35,577 bases of DNA. Origin: Microthrixaceae bacterium. Its GTDB lineage: Bacteria; Actinomycetota; Acidimicrobiia; Acidimicrobiales; Microtrichaceae. Made by a program: the position numbers and the translations under genes. Every line of letters begins with the position of its first letter. Position 1 is the stretch's first letter. The notes below the pieces were generated by a model. The model was not told the origin of the DNA. It searched no databases and was given only the letters and a program-made list of their open reading frames with translations. Positions 8,073 through 15,861 of this stretch are shown one piece after another. The stretch spans positions 1-35,577 of the forward strand of contig SKRR01000231.1 in assembly GCA_007118345.1 (NCBI GenBank), given 5' to 3'.

Positions 8073-8936
8073 TCAGCCGCCCCACGGGGTCGCCGGTGCG
8101 GGAATGCGGGCCAGTCCGGATGCGACCGCACCGAAGCGGTCCGAACCGGCGTTCCAGTCGGCGGTGGCCCGATCGATCTCGTCCCGGGTGCGCGCCACGA
8201 AGTTCCACCACATGAGCACCGGCGCCTCGAAGGGCTCCCCGCCGACCAGCAGGGCGCGTCCTGCGTCGGTGCTCTCGAGCTCCACCGACGACGGCCCCGG
8301 GGGAAGGTGCACCAGCGCGTCACGTGCCACTGCCGTGCCGCCGACCCGGATCGCGCCGTCGAGGGGAACCACCGCGTGTTCGAACGCGGGGTCGAGCGGC
8401 AACTCCACGAGACCAGCCCCGATGCGCAGGTCGGCGCCGACCATCGGCGAGTCGGCGCGTGCCGGTGACGTGGCGTCGAAGAGGGACCCGACCAGCACGG
8501 TGGCGCGCAGCACCCCGGTCCCGACCTCGGGCAGCTCGCCGTGGTGCTCGAACGCCCCTGCTCCGTGGCGGGTCGCCTCGGGTTGCGCGACCCAGAACTG
8601 CACCCCGTGGAGACGCCCCTCGCGACCGACCGGCGTCTCCTCGGCGTGCGCGATGCCGTGGCCCGCGGTCATCAGGTTGAGCTGGCCCGGGCGGATCGTC
8701 TGCTCGGATCCCACGCTGTCGGTGTGCACCGCCTCGCCCTCGAGGATCCAGGTGACCGTCGACAGTCCGATGTGGGGGTGCGGGCCGACCGTCATCCGGT
8801 ACCCGTCGTCAGGAGCGGTCGGACCGAAATGGTCGACGAAGCACCACGGCCCGACCGTACGTCGTGACCGCTGGGGCAGCGACCGACGCACCTCGAGCCC
8901 GGCGACGTCGGCGGTCCTGGGGGGCATGACGTCCAT
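8073..8936 (-). CDS. Pirin family protein (bicupin)
   Basis: 287 residues. The N-terminal cupin carries the iron-binding pattern: HPHIGLSTVTW gives two His, QLNLMTAGHGIAHAEE gives a further His and Glu. The C-terminal half is a second cupin with LVGGEPFEAPVLMWWNFV, typical of pirins. Pirins are cytoplasmic Fe-proteins; bacterial ones include quercetin 2,3-dioxygenases and interactors of pyruvate dehydrogenase, so the exact role is open. The ATG at 8936 lies 6 bases after TAGCCT (8948..8943, minus) with no Shine-Dalgarno, so the mRNA may be leaderless. The gene is divergent from the NAGGN operon. Confidence 0.88.
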   Translation of the reverse strand: MDVMPPRTADVAGLEVRRSLPQRSRRTVGPWCFVDHFGPTAPDDGYRMTVGPHPHIGLSTVTWILEGEAVHTDSVGSEQTIRPGQLNLMTAGHGIAHAEETPVGREGRLHGVQFWVAQPEATRHGAGAFEHHGELPEVGTGVLRATVLVGSLFDATSPARADSPMVGADLRIGAGLVELPLDPAFEHAVVPLDGAIRVGGTAVARDALVHLPPGPSSVELESTDAGRALLVGGEPFEAPVLMWWNFVARTRDEIDRATADWNAGSDRFGAVASGLARIPAPATPWGG

Positions 8937-9012
8937 CGGCAGAGGCTACGCAGCGGAGCCGCCGACGTGAGTGGGTCGGCTCAGATCGGACACGGCCGTG
9001 AGCGACGGCGAC

Positions 9013-9083
9013 TACCGTCGGCACCAGGTCGGTGTTTGGCCGGCCACGTGAGCGGGTACCGAGGGCCGGCCCCCGACCAGAGG
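9013..9083 (+). promoter_or_regulatory. NAGGN operon leader: -10, paired GGCCGGCC repeats and ribosome site
   Basis: TACCGT at 9013-9018 could be the -10, giving a ~70-base leader. In it are two copies of the perfect palindrome GGCCGGCC, at 9038-9045 and 9064-9071. They can pair with each other (8-bp stem, 18-base loop), directly in front of GAGG at 9080-9083. This may be a translation-controlling hairpin or a pair of protein-binding sites. Function is inferred only. Confidence 0.35.
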
Positions 9084-9095
9084 ATGTGGTTCGAC

Positions 9096-10874
9096 ATGTG
9101 CGGAATCGCCGGCGAGATCGCCGCGGCCGGACACCAGCCCGACGTCGACGCCGTCGCGCGCATGACCGACGCACAGACACCGAGGGGCCCTGACGGCTCC
9201 GGCACATGGCACCACGGCCGGGTCGCGCTGGGTCATCGTCGGCTGAAGATCATCGACCTGTCCGACGACGCCCGTCAGCCGATGGTCGACGACGACCTGG
9301 GCCTCACGGTCGTGTTCAACGGCTGCATCTACAACTACCACGACCTGCGTGAGGAGCTCGCCGGCCTCGGCTACCGGTTCTTCTCCCACGGCGACACCGA
9401 GGTGATCGTCAAGGGGTGGCACGCGTGGGGAGAGCGACTGCTCGACCGACTGATCGGCATGTTCGCGTTCGCGCTGACGTCGCACCGCAGCGGCGAGGTC
9501 GTGCTCGTGCGGGACCGGCTCGGCATCAAGCCGCTCTACCTGCACGAGCAGGGCAGCAGGATCCGCTTCGCGTCGACGCTGCAGGCGCTGCTCGCTGCCG
9601 GCGGGGTGTCCAACGACATCGACGACATCGCACTGCACCACTACCTGAGCTTCCACTCCGTGGTCCCCGCCCCCCGGACCATCCTCAGTGACGTCCGGCG
9701 CCTCCCGCCCGCGACGATCCTGCGCGTCGCACCCGACGGCTCGCGCACCGAGCGCCGGTTCTGGGATGTCGACTACGACGCGCCACCGCCGGCGACGGAC
9801 ATGAGCCCCCGGGACTGGGAGGACGCTGTACTCGAATCACTCCGCCTGGCCGTCGAGCGTCGCCAGGTGGCCGATGTGCCCGTCGGCGTGCTGCTGTCGG
9901 GCGGGCTCGACTCGAGCCTCATCACCGGCCTGCTCGCCGAGGGCGGTCAACGGGGTCTGCAGACCTTCAGCATCGGGTTCGAGTCGCACGGCCAGATCGA
10001 GGGCGACGAGTTCAAGTACTCCGACGTGATCGCCGAGCGGTTCGAGACCGACCACCACCAGCTGCGCATCGCCACCGACGACCTCCCCGGCGCCCTCGCC
10101 CGGGCGATCGGCGCGATGAGCGAACCGATGGTGAGCCACGACGTGGTCGCGTTCTACCTGCTGTCCGAGGAGGTGGCGAAGCACGTGAAGGTGGTCCAGT
10201 CCGGCCAGGGCGCCGACGAGGTGTTCGCCGGGTACCGCTGGTACCCGCCGCTCGCGCAGGTCGAGGGCCTCGGCCTCGACGAGTACGCCGAGGTGTTCTT
10301 CGACCGGGACCACGCAGGGGTCAACGCGCTGCTCGAGCCCAGCCACCACCTCGACCACGACGTGAGTCGCGAGTACGCTCGCGCCCACTTCGACGCACCC
10401 GGTGCCTCCCGTGCCGTCGACCGTGCGCTGCGTCTCGACACGCGGGTCATGCTCGTGGACGATCCCGTGAAGCGGGTCGACAACATGACGATGTCGCACG
10501 GTCTCGAGGCACGCGTGCCGTTCCTCGACCACGAGCTCGTCGAACTCGCAGCGGCGTGTCCGGCGGAGCTGAAGCTGGCCCAGGACGGCAAGGGCGTGCT
10601 CAAGGAGGCGGCCCGTCGTGTCATCCCCGCCGAGGTGATCGACCGCCCCAAGGGCTACTTCCCCGTCCCGGCGCTGAGCCACCTCGAGGGCCCCGTGCTC
10701 GACCTCGTCGCCGAGACCCTCCGCTCCCCCCGCGCCCGGGCCCGGGGCCTGTACCGCGCCGATGCGGTCGACGCGCTCCTCGCCGACCCGAACGGCTCAC
10801 TGACCCCGCTCAAGGGCAACCCGCTGTGGCAGGTGGCCCTACTGGAGCTGTGGCTCCAGGAGCACGGCTTGTGA
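9096..10874 (+). CDS. asnO: N-acetylglutaminylglutamine amidotransferase (asparagine-synthase family)
   Basis: 592 residues. The ATG at 9096 is chosen over upstream in-frame starts because class II amidotransferases need Cys directly after the removed Met (MCGIAGE). The N-terminal glutaminase domain has RGPDGSGTW, GHRRLKIIDLS and VFNGCIYNY; the synthetase domain has the PPi-loop SGGLDSS at 268-274 and QGADEVFAGYRW. It looks like asparagine synthase, but the two following genes identify it as the amidotransferase of the osmoprotectant NAGGN trio (TIGR03104 type), which turns the dipeptide's C-terminal carboxylate into an amide using glutamine and ATP. In Sinorhizobium and Pseudomonas this pathway is induced by high osmolarity. 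It overlaps the next gene by four bases (GTGA). Confidence 0.9.
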   Translation: MCGIAGEIAAAGHQPDVDAVARMTDAQTPRGPDGSGTWHHGRVALGHRRLKIIDLSDDARQPMVDDDLGLTVVFNGCIYNYHDLREELAGLGYRFFSHGDTEVIVKGWHAWGERLLDRLIGMFAFALTSHRSGEVVLVRDRLGIKPLYLHEQGSRIRFASTLQALLAAGGVSNDIDDIALHHYLSFHSVVPAPRTILSDVRRLPPATILRVAPDGSRTERRFWDVDYDAPPPATDMSPRDWEDAVLESLRLAVERRQVADVPVGVLLSGGLDSSLITGLLAEGGQRGLQTFSIGFESHGQIEGDEFKYSDVIAERFETDHHQLRIATDDLPGALARAIGAMSEPMVSHDVVAFYLLSEEVAKHVKVVQSGQGADEVFAGYRWYPPLAQVEGLGLDEYAEVFFDRDHAGVNALLEPSHHLDHDVSREYARAHFDAPGASRAVDRALRLDTRVMLVDDPVKRVDNMTMSHGLEARVPFLDHELVELAAACPAELKLAQDGKGVLKEAARRVIPAEVIDRPKGYFPVPALSHLEGPVLDLVAETLRSPRARARGLYRADAVDALLADPNGSLTPLKGNPLWQVALLELWLQEHGL

Positions 10875-12631
10875 ACCTGCGGGGGGCGCCTCGCGGCAAC
10901 GACGACCACGTCGAGGCCGCCATGGACGACCTGGCACGGACCGCGTGGGGCGACGTCCCCCCCACCGTCGCCGAGGAACGCGACGAGAACGTCACCCTCG
11001 ACTGCGGATGGGGCCGACTGGTCTTCGGTCAGACGTTCCCGGACGCCGGTTCGATCGCCAACTCGCTGCGGGCGGAGGAACCCGGGAGCCGCGACATCTG
11101 CCTGTACGCGAGCGACCCACACGTGGTCGTCGGTCAGGCCCCCAACGAACTCTTCCTCGACCCGTCGCACACCTATCGGGTGAATCTGCACCAGTACCGT
11201 CCCCGCTACCGGGCCGACCGGTCGGTGGTGGTGCGGTCGCTGCTCGAGGCCGCGGATGCCGACGCGGTCAACCAGCTCTACAGCCGCAACGGCATGGTGA
11301 CGGCCCCGCCCGAACGGATCTGGCAGAACCAGCGGACACCCACCTTCACGTACCTGGTCGCCGAGGACGCGGCGACCGGTGCGGTGATCGGCACCGTGAT
11401 GGGGGTCGACCACGTCGAGGCCTTCGCCGACCCCGAGGGTGGCACCAGTCTGTGGTGCCTCGCCGTCGACCCCCAGACCTCGCGCCCGGGAGTGGGTGAG
11501 GCGCTCACCCGGACCCTGGTCGAGCGGTACCAGGCACTCGGGCGGCGCTGGCTGGACCTGTCGGTCATGCACGACAACCTGCCGGCGATCCGTCTGTACG
11601 AGAAGCTCGGGTTCCGGCGGGTGCCGGTCTACTGCATCAAGCGCAAGAACCCCATCAACGAACCGTTGTTCGTGCCGGGACGGGTGCCGGGTCTCGACGA
11701 ACTGAACCCGTACGCGAGGATCATCGCGGACGAGGCGCTGCTGCGGGGGATCGAGGTCGAGGTGCTCGACGCCGAATGGGGTGAGCTGCGGCTGACCTCC
11801 GGGGGCCGCAGCATCGTCACGCGGGAGTCGTTGTCGGAGCTGACCTCTGCGGTGGCGATGAGCCGCTGCGACGACAAGCGGGTGACGCGTCGGATCCTCG
11901 CCGACGCCGGGCTGCGCGTCCCCGGCGCGTTGCGCGCCGAGGGCGGGCCCGACGACGAGGAGGCCCTCGACGAGTGGGGCGAGGTCGTGGTGAAACCCGC
12001 ACGGGGTGAGCAGGGCGAGGGCATCACCGTCGGGGTGACCGAGCCGACCGCGCTGCACCGCGCCGTCGCCCGAGCCCGCGAGCACTGCCCCGACGTCCTG
12101 ATCGAGGAGCGGTGCGCTGGCGAGGACCTGCGGATCGTCGTGATCGACCACCGGGTGATCGCAGCGGCGGTGCGACGACCGGCGGCCGTCGTGGGCGACG
12201 GCCGTCACGACGTCCGCTACCTCATCGAGGCGCAGAGCCGTCGTCGTGCAGCGGCGACGGGCGGGGAGTCGCGCATCCCCGTCGACGACGCCACCGAGGC
12301 GCTGCTGACCGACCGCGGCCTCACCCTCGAGTCGGTCCCGCCCGCCGGGGAACGGATCGAGGTGTGCCGCACGGCCAACCTCCACACCGGTGGCACGATC
12401 CACGACGTCACCGATCAGCTCCATCCGGCGCTGGCCGACGCCGCGATGGTGGCGAGCCGCGCACTGGACATCCCCGTCACCGGACTCGACCTGCTGGTGC
12501 CCGACGTGGCAGGTTCGGACTACGTGATGATCGAGGCGAACGAACGACCGGGGTTGGCGAACCACGAACCCCGTCCCACCGCCGAAGCCTTCGTCGACCT
12601 GCTGTTCCCCACCCTGAGGAGACATCGTTGA
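10871..12631 (+). CDS. ngg: N-acetylglutaminylglutamine synthetase (GNAT + ATP-grasp fusion)
   Basis: 586 residues from a GTG overlapping the previous stop; an in-frame ATG at 10922 is the alternative. Residues ~1-110 hold CGWGRLVFGQTF, typical of the family. Residues ~110-260 are a GNAT acetyltransferase (SLWCLAVDPQTSRPGVGEALTR holds the acetyl-CoA loop; YEKLGFRRV closes it). Residues ~300-586 are an ATP-grasp ligase (VVVKPARGEQGEGI, LIEERCAGEDLRIVVID, GLDLLVPD, MIEANERPG). The fusion matches the trio_acet_GNAT family (TIGR03103), which acetylates glutamine and ligates a second glutamine to give N-acetylglutaminylglutamine. The preceding amidotransferase then amidates it. The ATP-grasp half resembles cyanophycin/glutathione-type ligases, but the context makes NAGGN synthesis much more likely. 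Confidence 0.92.
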   Translation: MNLRGAPRGNDDHVEAAMDDLARTAWGDVPPTVAEERDENVTLDCGWGRLVFGQTFPDAGSIANSLRAEEPGSRDICLYASDPHVVVGQAPNELFLDPSHTYRVNLHQYRPRYRADRSVVVRSLLEAADADAVNQLYSRNGMVTAPPERIWQNQRTPTFTYLVAEDAATGAVIGTVMGVDHVEAFADPEGGTSLWCLAVDPQTSRPGVGEALTRTLVERYQALGRRWLDLSVMHDNLPAIRLYEKLGFRRVPVYCIKRKNPINEPLFVPGRVPGLDELNPYARIIADEALLRGIEVEVLDAEWGELRLTSGGRSIVTRESLSELTSAVAMSRCDDKRVTRRILADAGLRVPGALRAEGGPDDEEALDEWGEVVVKPARGEQGEGITVGVTEPTALHRAVARAREHCPDVLIEERCAGEDLRIVVIDHRVIAAAVRRPAAVVGDGRHDVRYLIEAQSRRRAAATGGESRIPVDDATEALLTDRGLTLESVPPAGERIEVCRTANLHTGGTIHDVTDQLHPALADAAMVASRALDIPVTGLDLLVPDVAGSDYVMIEANERPGLANHEPRPTAEAFVDLLFPTLRRHR

Positions 12632-13800
12632 GTTCCACCCCGTCCTCCGACCGCGGCCCCGACGGCATCGACGTCGACCGACTGCAGTCGATCCTGGTGC
12701 GACTCCTCGGCATCCCCTCCCCCAGCGGACGCACCGACGAGATCGTGCAGGTCCTCGGGGACCATCTCGTCGAGCTCGGCCTCGAACCCGAGCTCACCCG
12801 CCGCGGCGCGATCGCGGTCACCCCGCCGGGCGATCCCGGTGGACCCGCGCGTGCGATGGTCGCCCACGCCGACACGATCGGGGCGATCGTCCGCGAGGTC
12901 AAGGACACCGGCCGCCTGAAGCTCGCCCAGATCGGCACCCACAGCGCGCGGTTCGCCGAGGGCGCACGGGTCACGGTCTTCGTCGACGATCCCGACGTCA
13001 CCTACTCGGGCACCGTGATGCCGCTCAAGGCCAGCGGTCACCGCTTCGGCAACGAGGTCGACGAGCAGGGCGTCGGATGGGAGGTGGTCGAGCTGCGGCT
13101 CGACGAGCCGGTCGCCAGCGCCGCCGACGTCGAGGAGCTCGGGATCAACGTGGGCGATCACGTGGCCTTCAACGCGCAGCCCACCATCACGAACAGCGGC
13201 TTCGTGGTCTCCCGGCACCTCGACGACAAGGCGGCGATCGCCGCGCTGCTCGAGATGCTCGCCGTGCTGGGCGAGCAGCGGATCACCGTCGAGGTGCCGC
13301 TGCACGTGCTCATCACCGTCTCCGAGGAGGTCGGCCACGGGGCGTCGCACGGCCTGCACGGTGACGTCGCCGAGCTCATCTCGATCGACACGGGGGTCGT
13401 CGCACCCGGTCAGACATCGCGCGAGGACGCCGTGACGATCGGCATGCAGGACTCGAGCGGCCCGTTCGACTACCACCTGACCCGCCGGCTGCTGGCACTC
13501 TGCCGTCGACAAGAGATCCCGTACGTGCGCGACGTGTTCGACCACTACCGCTCAGACGCCGCCGCCGCGATCGCCGCGGGTGCCGCGACACGGGCCGCGC
13601 TCGTCGGTGTCGGGGTCGACGGCACCCACGGCCACGAACGAACCCACATGGACGGGATCGTCGCCCTGTGCCGTCTGCTGCTCGCCTACGCGCGGTCGCC
13701 GCTGACGTTCTCGGCCTGGGACGCCGAGCCGGGAGCGCTCGAGGACTTCCCGTCGACCTCGGTGCAACCGGCACCGCATCAGCCCGAGCTCCCCGCCTGA
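12628..13800 (+). CDS. NAGGN-system M42 family metallopeptidase
   Basis: 390 residues. A TTG start at 12628 overlaps the upstream TGA and is fixed by GAGGAG at 12615-12620, 7 bases before it. The M42 dinuclear-metal ligands are visible: His80 and Asp82 (AHADTIG), bridging Asp199 (SRHLDDKAA), catalytic Glu233/Glu234 (SEEVGHG), Asp254 (SIDTG) and a C-terminal His in HERTHMDG (~340). This is the third member of the conserved osmoprotectant trio (TIGR03106). Its role in that system is not established; it may break down NAGGN when osmolarity falls, or trim a precursor (inference). The overlap with ngg argues for a fixed ratio of the two proteins. A 12-base gap follows. Confidence 0.9.
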   Translation: MSSTPSSDRGPDGIDVDRLQSILVRLLGIPSPSGRTDEIVQVLGDHLVELGLEPELTRRGAIAVTPPGDPGGPARAMVAHADTIGAIVREVKDTGRLKLAQIGTHSARFAEGARVTVFVDDPDVTYSGTVMPLKASGHRFGNEVDEQGVGWEVVELRLDEPVASAADVEELGINVGDHVAFNAQPTITNSGFVVSRHLDDKAAIAALLEMLAVLGEQRITVEVPLHVLITVSEEVGHGASHGLHGDVAELISIDTGVVAPGQTSREDAVTIGMQDSSGPFDYHLTRRLLALCRRQEIPYVRDVFDHYRSDAAAAIAAGAATRAALVGVGVDGTHGHERTHMDGIVALCRLLLAYARSPLTFSAWDAEPGALEDFPSTSVQPAPHQPELPA

Positions 13801-13812
13801 GCAGGGGCTGAC

Positions 13813-14268
13813 GTGGCCGACCCCCAGGTGGTGATCGTCGACGCCGACACGGTAGCCGGCTGGCGTCGGGCGACACCGTCGTTCGCCCAGCTGCGAGACG
13901 CGATCGCCGACCTGCGACGACAAGCACCCGACGCGACCGTCGCGATCCTCGGTGACCCGGCGCTGAAGTGGGCGTTGTCGACCGACGACCAGCTGTTGCT
14001 CGACGACGAGATCAACCACCAGCGCATCGTGCTCGCGCCGGCGGGCACCGCGCGGGGACACGTTCGGTTCATCGAGCGAGCAGCGGGCCACGCCACCCGG
14101 AACGGCACCTCGGTGGTCGTGGTCACCGACCGGGCCATCCCCGGGTGCCGGATCGCCCGACTGAGCCGCGAAGGCGACCGCTTCGTGTTCGATCTCGAAG
14201 GCGCCGCGCAGACCACCGCGGCGCCCACCAGCTCATCCCACCGTCGTCGGCGGCGGGCGCAGGGCTGA
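13813..14268 (+). CDS. Small unknown protein, possibly PIN/NYN-like fold
   Basis: 151 residues, GTG start with AGGGG 5 bases upstream, 12 bases after the M42 gene and 1 base before the MBL gene, so almost certainly co-transcribed. I do not recognise a family with confidence. The alternation of a beta strand ending in Asp (VVIVDADTVAG), an Ala-rich helix, another strand (ATVAILGD), an acidic LLLDDEI helix and a late strand ending in Asp (SVVVVTDRAIPG) is what a PIN/NYN nuclease would show, with acidic residues where metal ligands would sit. The C-terminal ~20 residues are Ser then Arg-rich (HRRRRRAQG), suggesting nucleic acid contact. It has no signal peptide or membrane segment. The nuclease idea is a guess from pattern. 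Confidence 0.75.
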   Translation: MADPQVVIVDADTVAGWRRATPSFAQLRDAIADLRRQAPDATVAILGDPALKWALSTDDQLLLDDEINHQRIVLAPAGTARGHVRFIERAAGHATRNGTSVVVVTDRAIPGCRIARLSREGDRFVFDLEGAAQTTAAPTSSSHRRRRRAQG

Positions 14269-14269
14269 C

Positions 14270-15214
14270 GTGTCGGCCGTCGACCTGCTCGCCCGGCGGC
14301 TCGAGTCGCTCATGCAGCGACGCGAACAGGGCCGAGCCGCATCGCTCGACCACTCGGTGCTCGCCGACCTCGACGCCCACCGCCGCGGCCGCCCCCACCT
14401 CCCCGACGGCCTGGTGCTCGAATGGCTCGGCACGGCGGGATTCCGCCTCGAGATGGACGGCACGACCCTCCTGATCGACCCGTTCGTCACACGGCGCAGC
14501 CTGGGCGCGACGCTCACCTCGCCCGCCGTCCACGCCGACGCGGAGCTCGTCGCCCGGCTCCTCCCCGCTGCGGACGCCGTCCTGGTCGGCCACTGCCACT
14601 TCGACCACGCGATCGACGTTCCCGAACTGGCGCGACGCGGCGACCGTGTCATCGGCTCGACCGCGGTGCGCGACCTGCTGGCGCTGCACGGTCTCGCGGA
14701 CCGGGCCGAGCTCGCCGATCCGTCGAGGCCGGTCGAGGTCGGCCCGTTCACCATCAGGTTCGTGCCGAGTCGACACTCGAAACTGCTGCTCGGACTGGCC
14801 GTGCCGTCCGACGGTGAGTTCACCTGCGACTCGCTCGACTCGCTCTCGTCGTCGTCCTACCGGTGCGGCCAGGTGTACGGCATCCACATCGAGGTCGCGG
14901 GCCACACGATCTACCACCTCGGCAGCGCCGATCTGGTCGAGGACGAGTACGACCTCGGTCCGGTCGACCTGCTCCTGTGCTGCATCGCCGGTCGATCGAT
15001 GACCCGTGACTTCGAGCAGCGGATGCTGTCCACGTTCCGACCGGCGACGCTGGTGCCGCACCATCTCGACGACTTCTTCCGTCCGCTCGACGAACCGCTC
15101 GGCCTGTCCTTCAACATCTCGGTCGCCCGGTTCGTCGAGGACGTCCTGGCGATCGATCCTGCGATCGAACTCGCCACCATGGTCCCGATGCGGCCCCTAC
15201 GATCCGGCACGTGA
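14270..15214 (+). CDS. MBL-fold metal-dependent hydrolase (UlaG-like)
   Basis: 314 residues, GTG start one base after the previous stop. The first ~50 residues are a helical extension; then LEWLGTAGFRLEMDGTTLLIDPF is the usual first sandwich strands of UlaG/YcjY-type metallo-beta-lactamase-fold proteins. The metal motif appears as VGHCHFDHAID (HxHxDH-like), with later ligands in PSRHSK, HLGSADL and VPHHLDD. Substrates in this group range from lactones and phosphodiesters to phospholipids, so no reaction is assigned. It lacks a signal peptide and should be cytoplasmic. Its last codons contain the likely -10 of the following pyrE-like gene, and its TGA overlaps that gene's GTG. Confidence 0.87.
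   Translation: MSAVDLLARRLESLMQRREQGRAASLDHSVLADLDAHRRGRPHLPDGLVLEWLGTAGFRLEMDGTTLLIDPFVTRRSLGATLTSPAVHADAELVARLLPAADAVLVGHCHFDHAIDVPELARRGDRVIGSTAVRDLLALHGLADRAELADPSRPVEVGPFTIRFVPSRHSKLLLGLAVPSDGEFTCDSLDSLSSSSYRCGQVYGIHIEVAGHTIYHLGSADLVEDEYDLGPVDLLLCCIAGRSMTRDFEQRMLSTFRPATLVPHHLDDFFRPLDEPLGLSFNISVARFVEDVLAIDPAIELATMVPMRPLRSGT
15198..15203 (+). promoter_or_regulatory. Internal promoter -10 for the pyrE-like gene
   Basis: TACGAT lies inside the last codons of the MBL-hydrolase gene, exactly 7 bases before the GTG start at 15211, and no Shine-Dalgarno lies between. This is the layout of a leaderless actinobacterial promoter and would let the phosphoribosyltransferase be expressed apart from the operon. 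Confidence 0.45.
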
Positions 15215-15789
15215 CCGACACCGACACCATCCCGGACCGCGCCCGCCTGCTCGACGTGGTCCGCTCGAAGGCGTTGCGTCAGTTCGACGAACCGCGGCGA
15301 CTCGCGTCGGGAGAGATGAGCCGAGACTTCATCGACGCGAAGGCGGGCCTGAGCCGCGGTGAGGACCTGCGCCTCGCCTGCGAGGTGATGGACGCCACCG
15401 TCGCCGGTGAGGGCATCGGCTGGGAAGCGGTCGGCGGCCTGACCATGGGAGCCGACCAGTTCGCCCACGGGATCGCGTTGCTCCACGACGACCGCGAGTG
15501 GTTCGTGGTCCGCAAGCAGCCGAAGGGGCGCGGCACCGATCAGTTGGTCGAGGGCGCAGCGCTGCGCGAGGGCACCAGGGTCGTGCTCGTCGACGACATC
15601 GTCACCACGGGCGGCTCGATCCAGGTCGCCCACCAGCGCGTCCTCGACACCGGCGCCACGGTCGTGGCCGCCGTCACCCTCGTCGACCGGGGCGATGCCG
15701 CGGCGGTGTACTTCACCCGTCACGGCGTTCCCTACCTCCCGGTGTTCACCTACACCGACCTCGGCATCGCCCCGGTCGGCGGGGGCTGA
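15211..15789 (+). CDS. pyrE: Orotate phosphoribosyltransferase (pyrE-like)
   Basis: 192 residues, GTG overlapping the previous stop by four bases. The PRPP loop VVLVDDIVTTGGS is at 124-136. The OPRT-like N-terminal pattern SGEMSRDFIDAK and the catalytic-loop pattern VRKQPKGRGTDQLVEG (Lys and Arg that contact PRPP/pyrophosphate) support orotate over purine substrates. The reaction would be orotate + PRPP to orotidine 5'-phosphate in UMP synthesis. No other pyr gene is in the window, so a salvage or orphan PRTase role is possible. It may be read both from the NAGGN operon and from its own promoter. Tandem hairpins follow. Confidence 0.85.
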   Translation: MTDTDTIPDRARLLDVVRSKALRQFDEPRRLASGEMSRDFIDAKAGLSRGEDLRLACEVMDATVAGEGIGWEAVGGLTMGADQFAHGIALLHDDREWFVVRKQPKGRGTDQLVEGAALREGTRVVLVDDIVTTGGSIQVAHQRVLDTGATVVAAVTLVDRGDAAAVYFTRHGVPYLPVFTYTDLGIAPVGGG

Positions 15790-15796
15790 GCCGCCC

Positions 15797-15833
15797 GACG
15801 GTTCGGAACCGTCCAGGCCGGCAACGTTTGCCG
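15797..15833 (+). terminator. Tandem hairpins ending the NAGGN-pyrE run
   Basis: Eight bases after the pyrE stop is a perfect 17-base palindrome, GACGGTTCGGAACCGTC (15797-15813). Next comes a 6-bp stem CGGCAA/TTGCCG with a 3-base loop (15819-15833). No T-tract follows; two hairpins in a row fit a GC-rich actinobacterial terminator. The first could instead be an operator. Confidence 0.5.
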
Positions 15834-15861
15834 CCCACCGGACCGCGGTACCAGTTCTGCC

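Noticed and set aside
10655-12625. 656-residue minus-strand open frame over ngg
   Set aside because: His/Val/Asp-rich shadow of the ngg gene, whose GNAT and ATP-grasp motifs are unambiguous.
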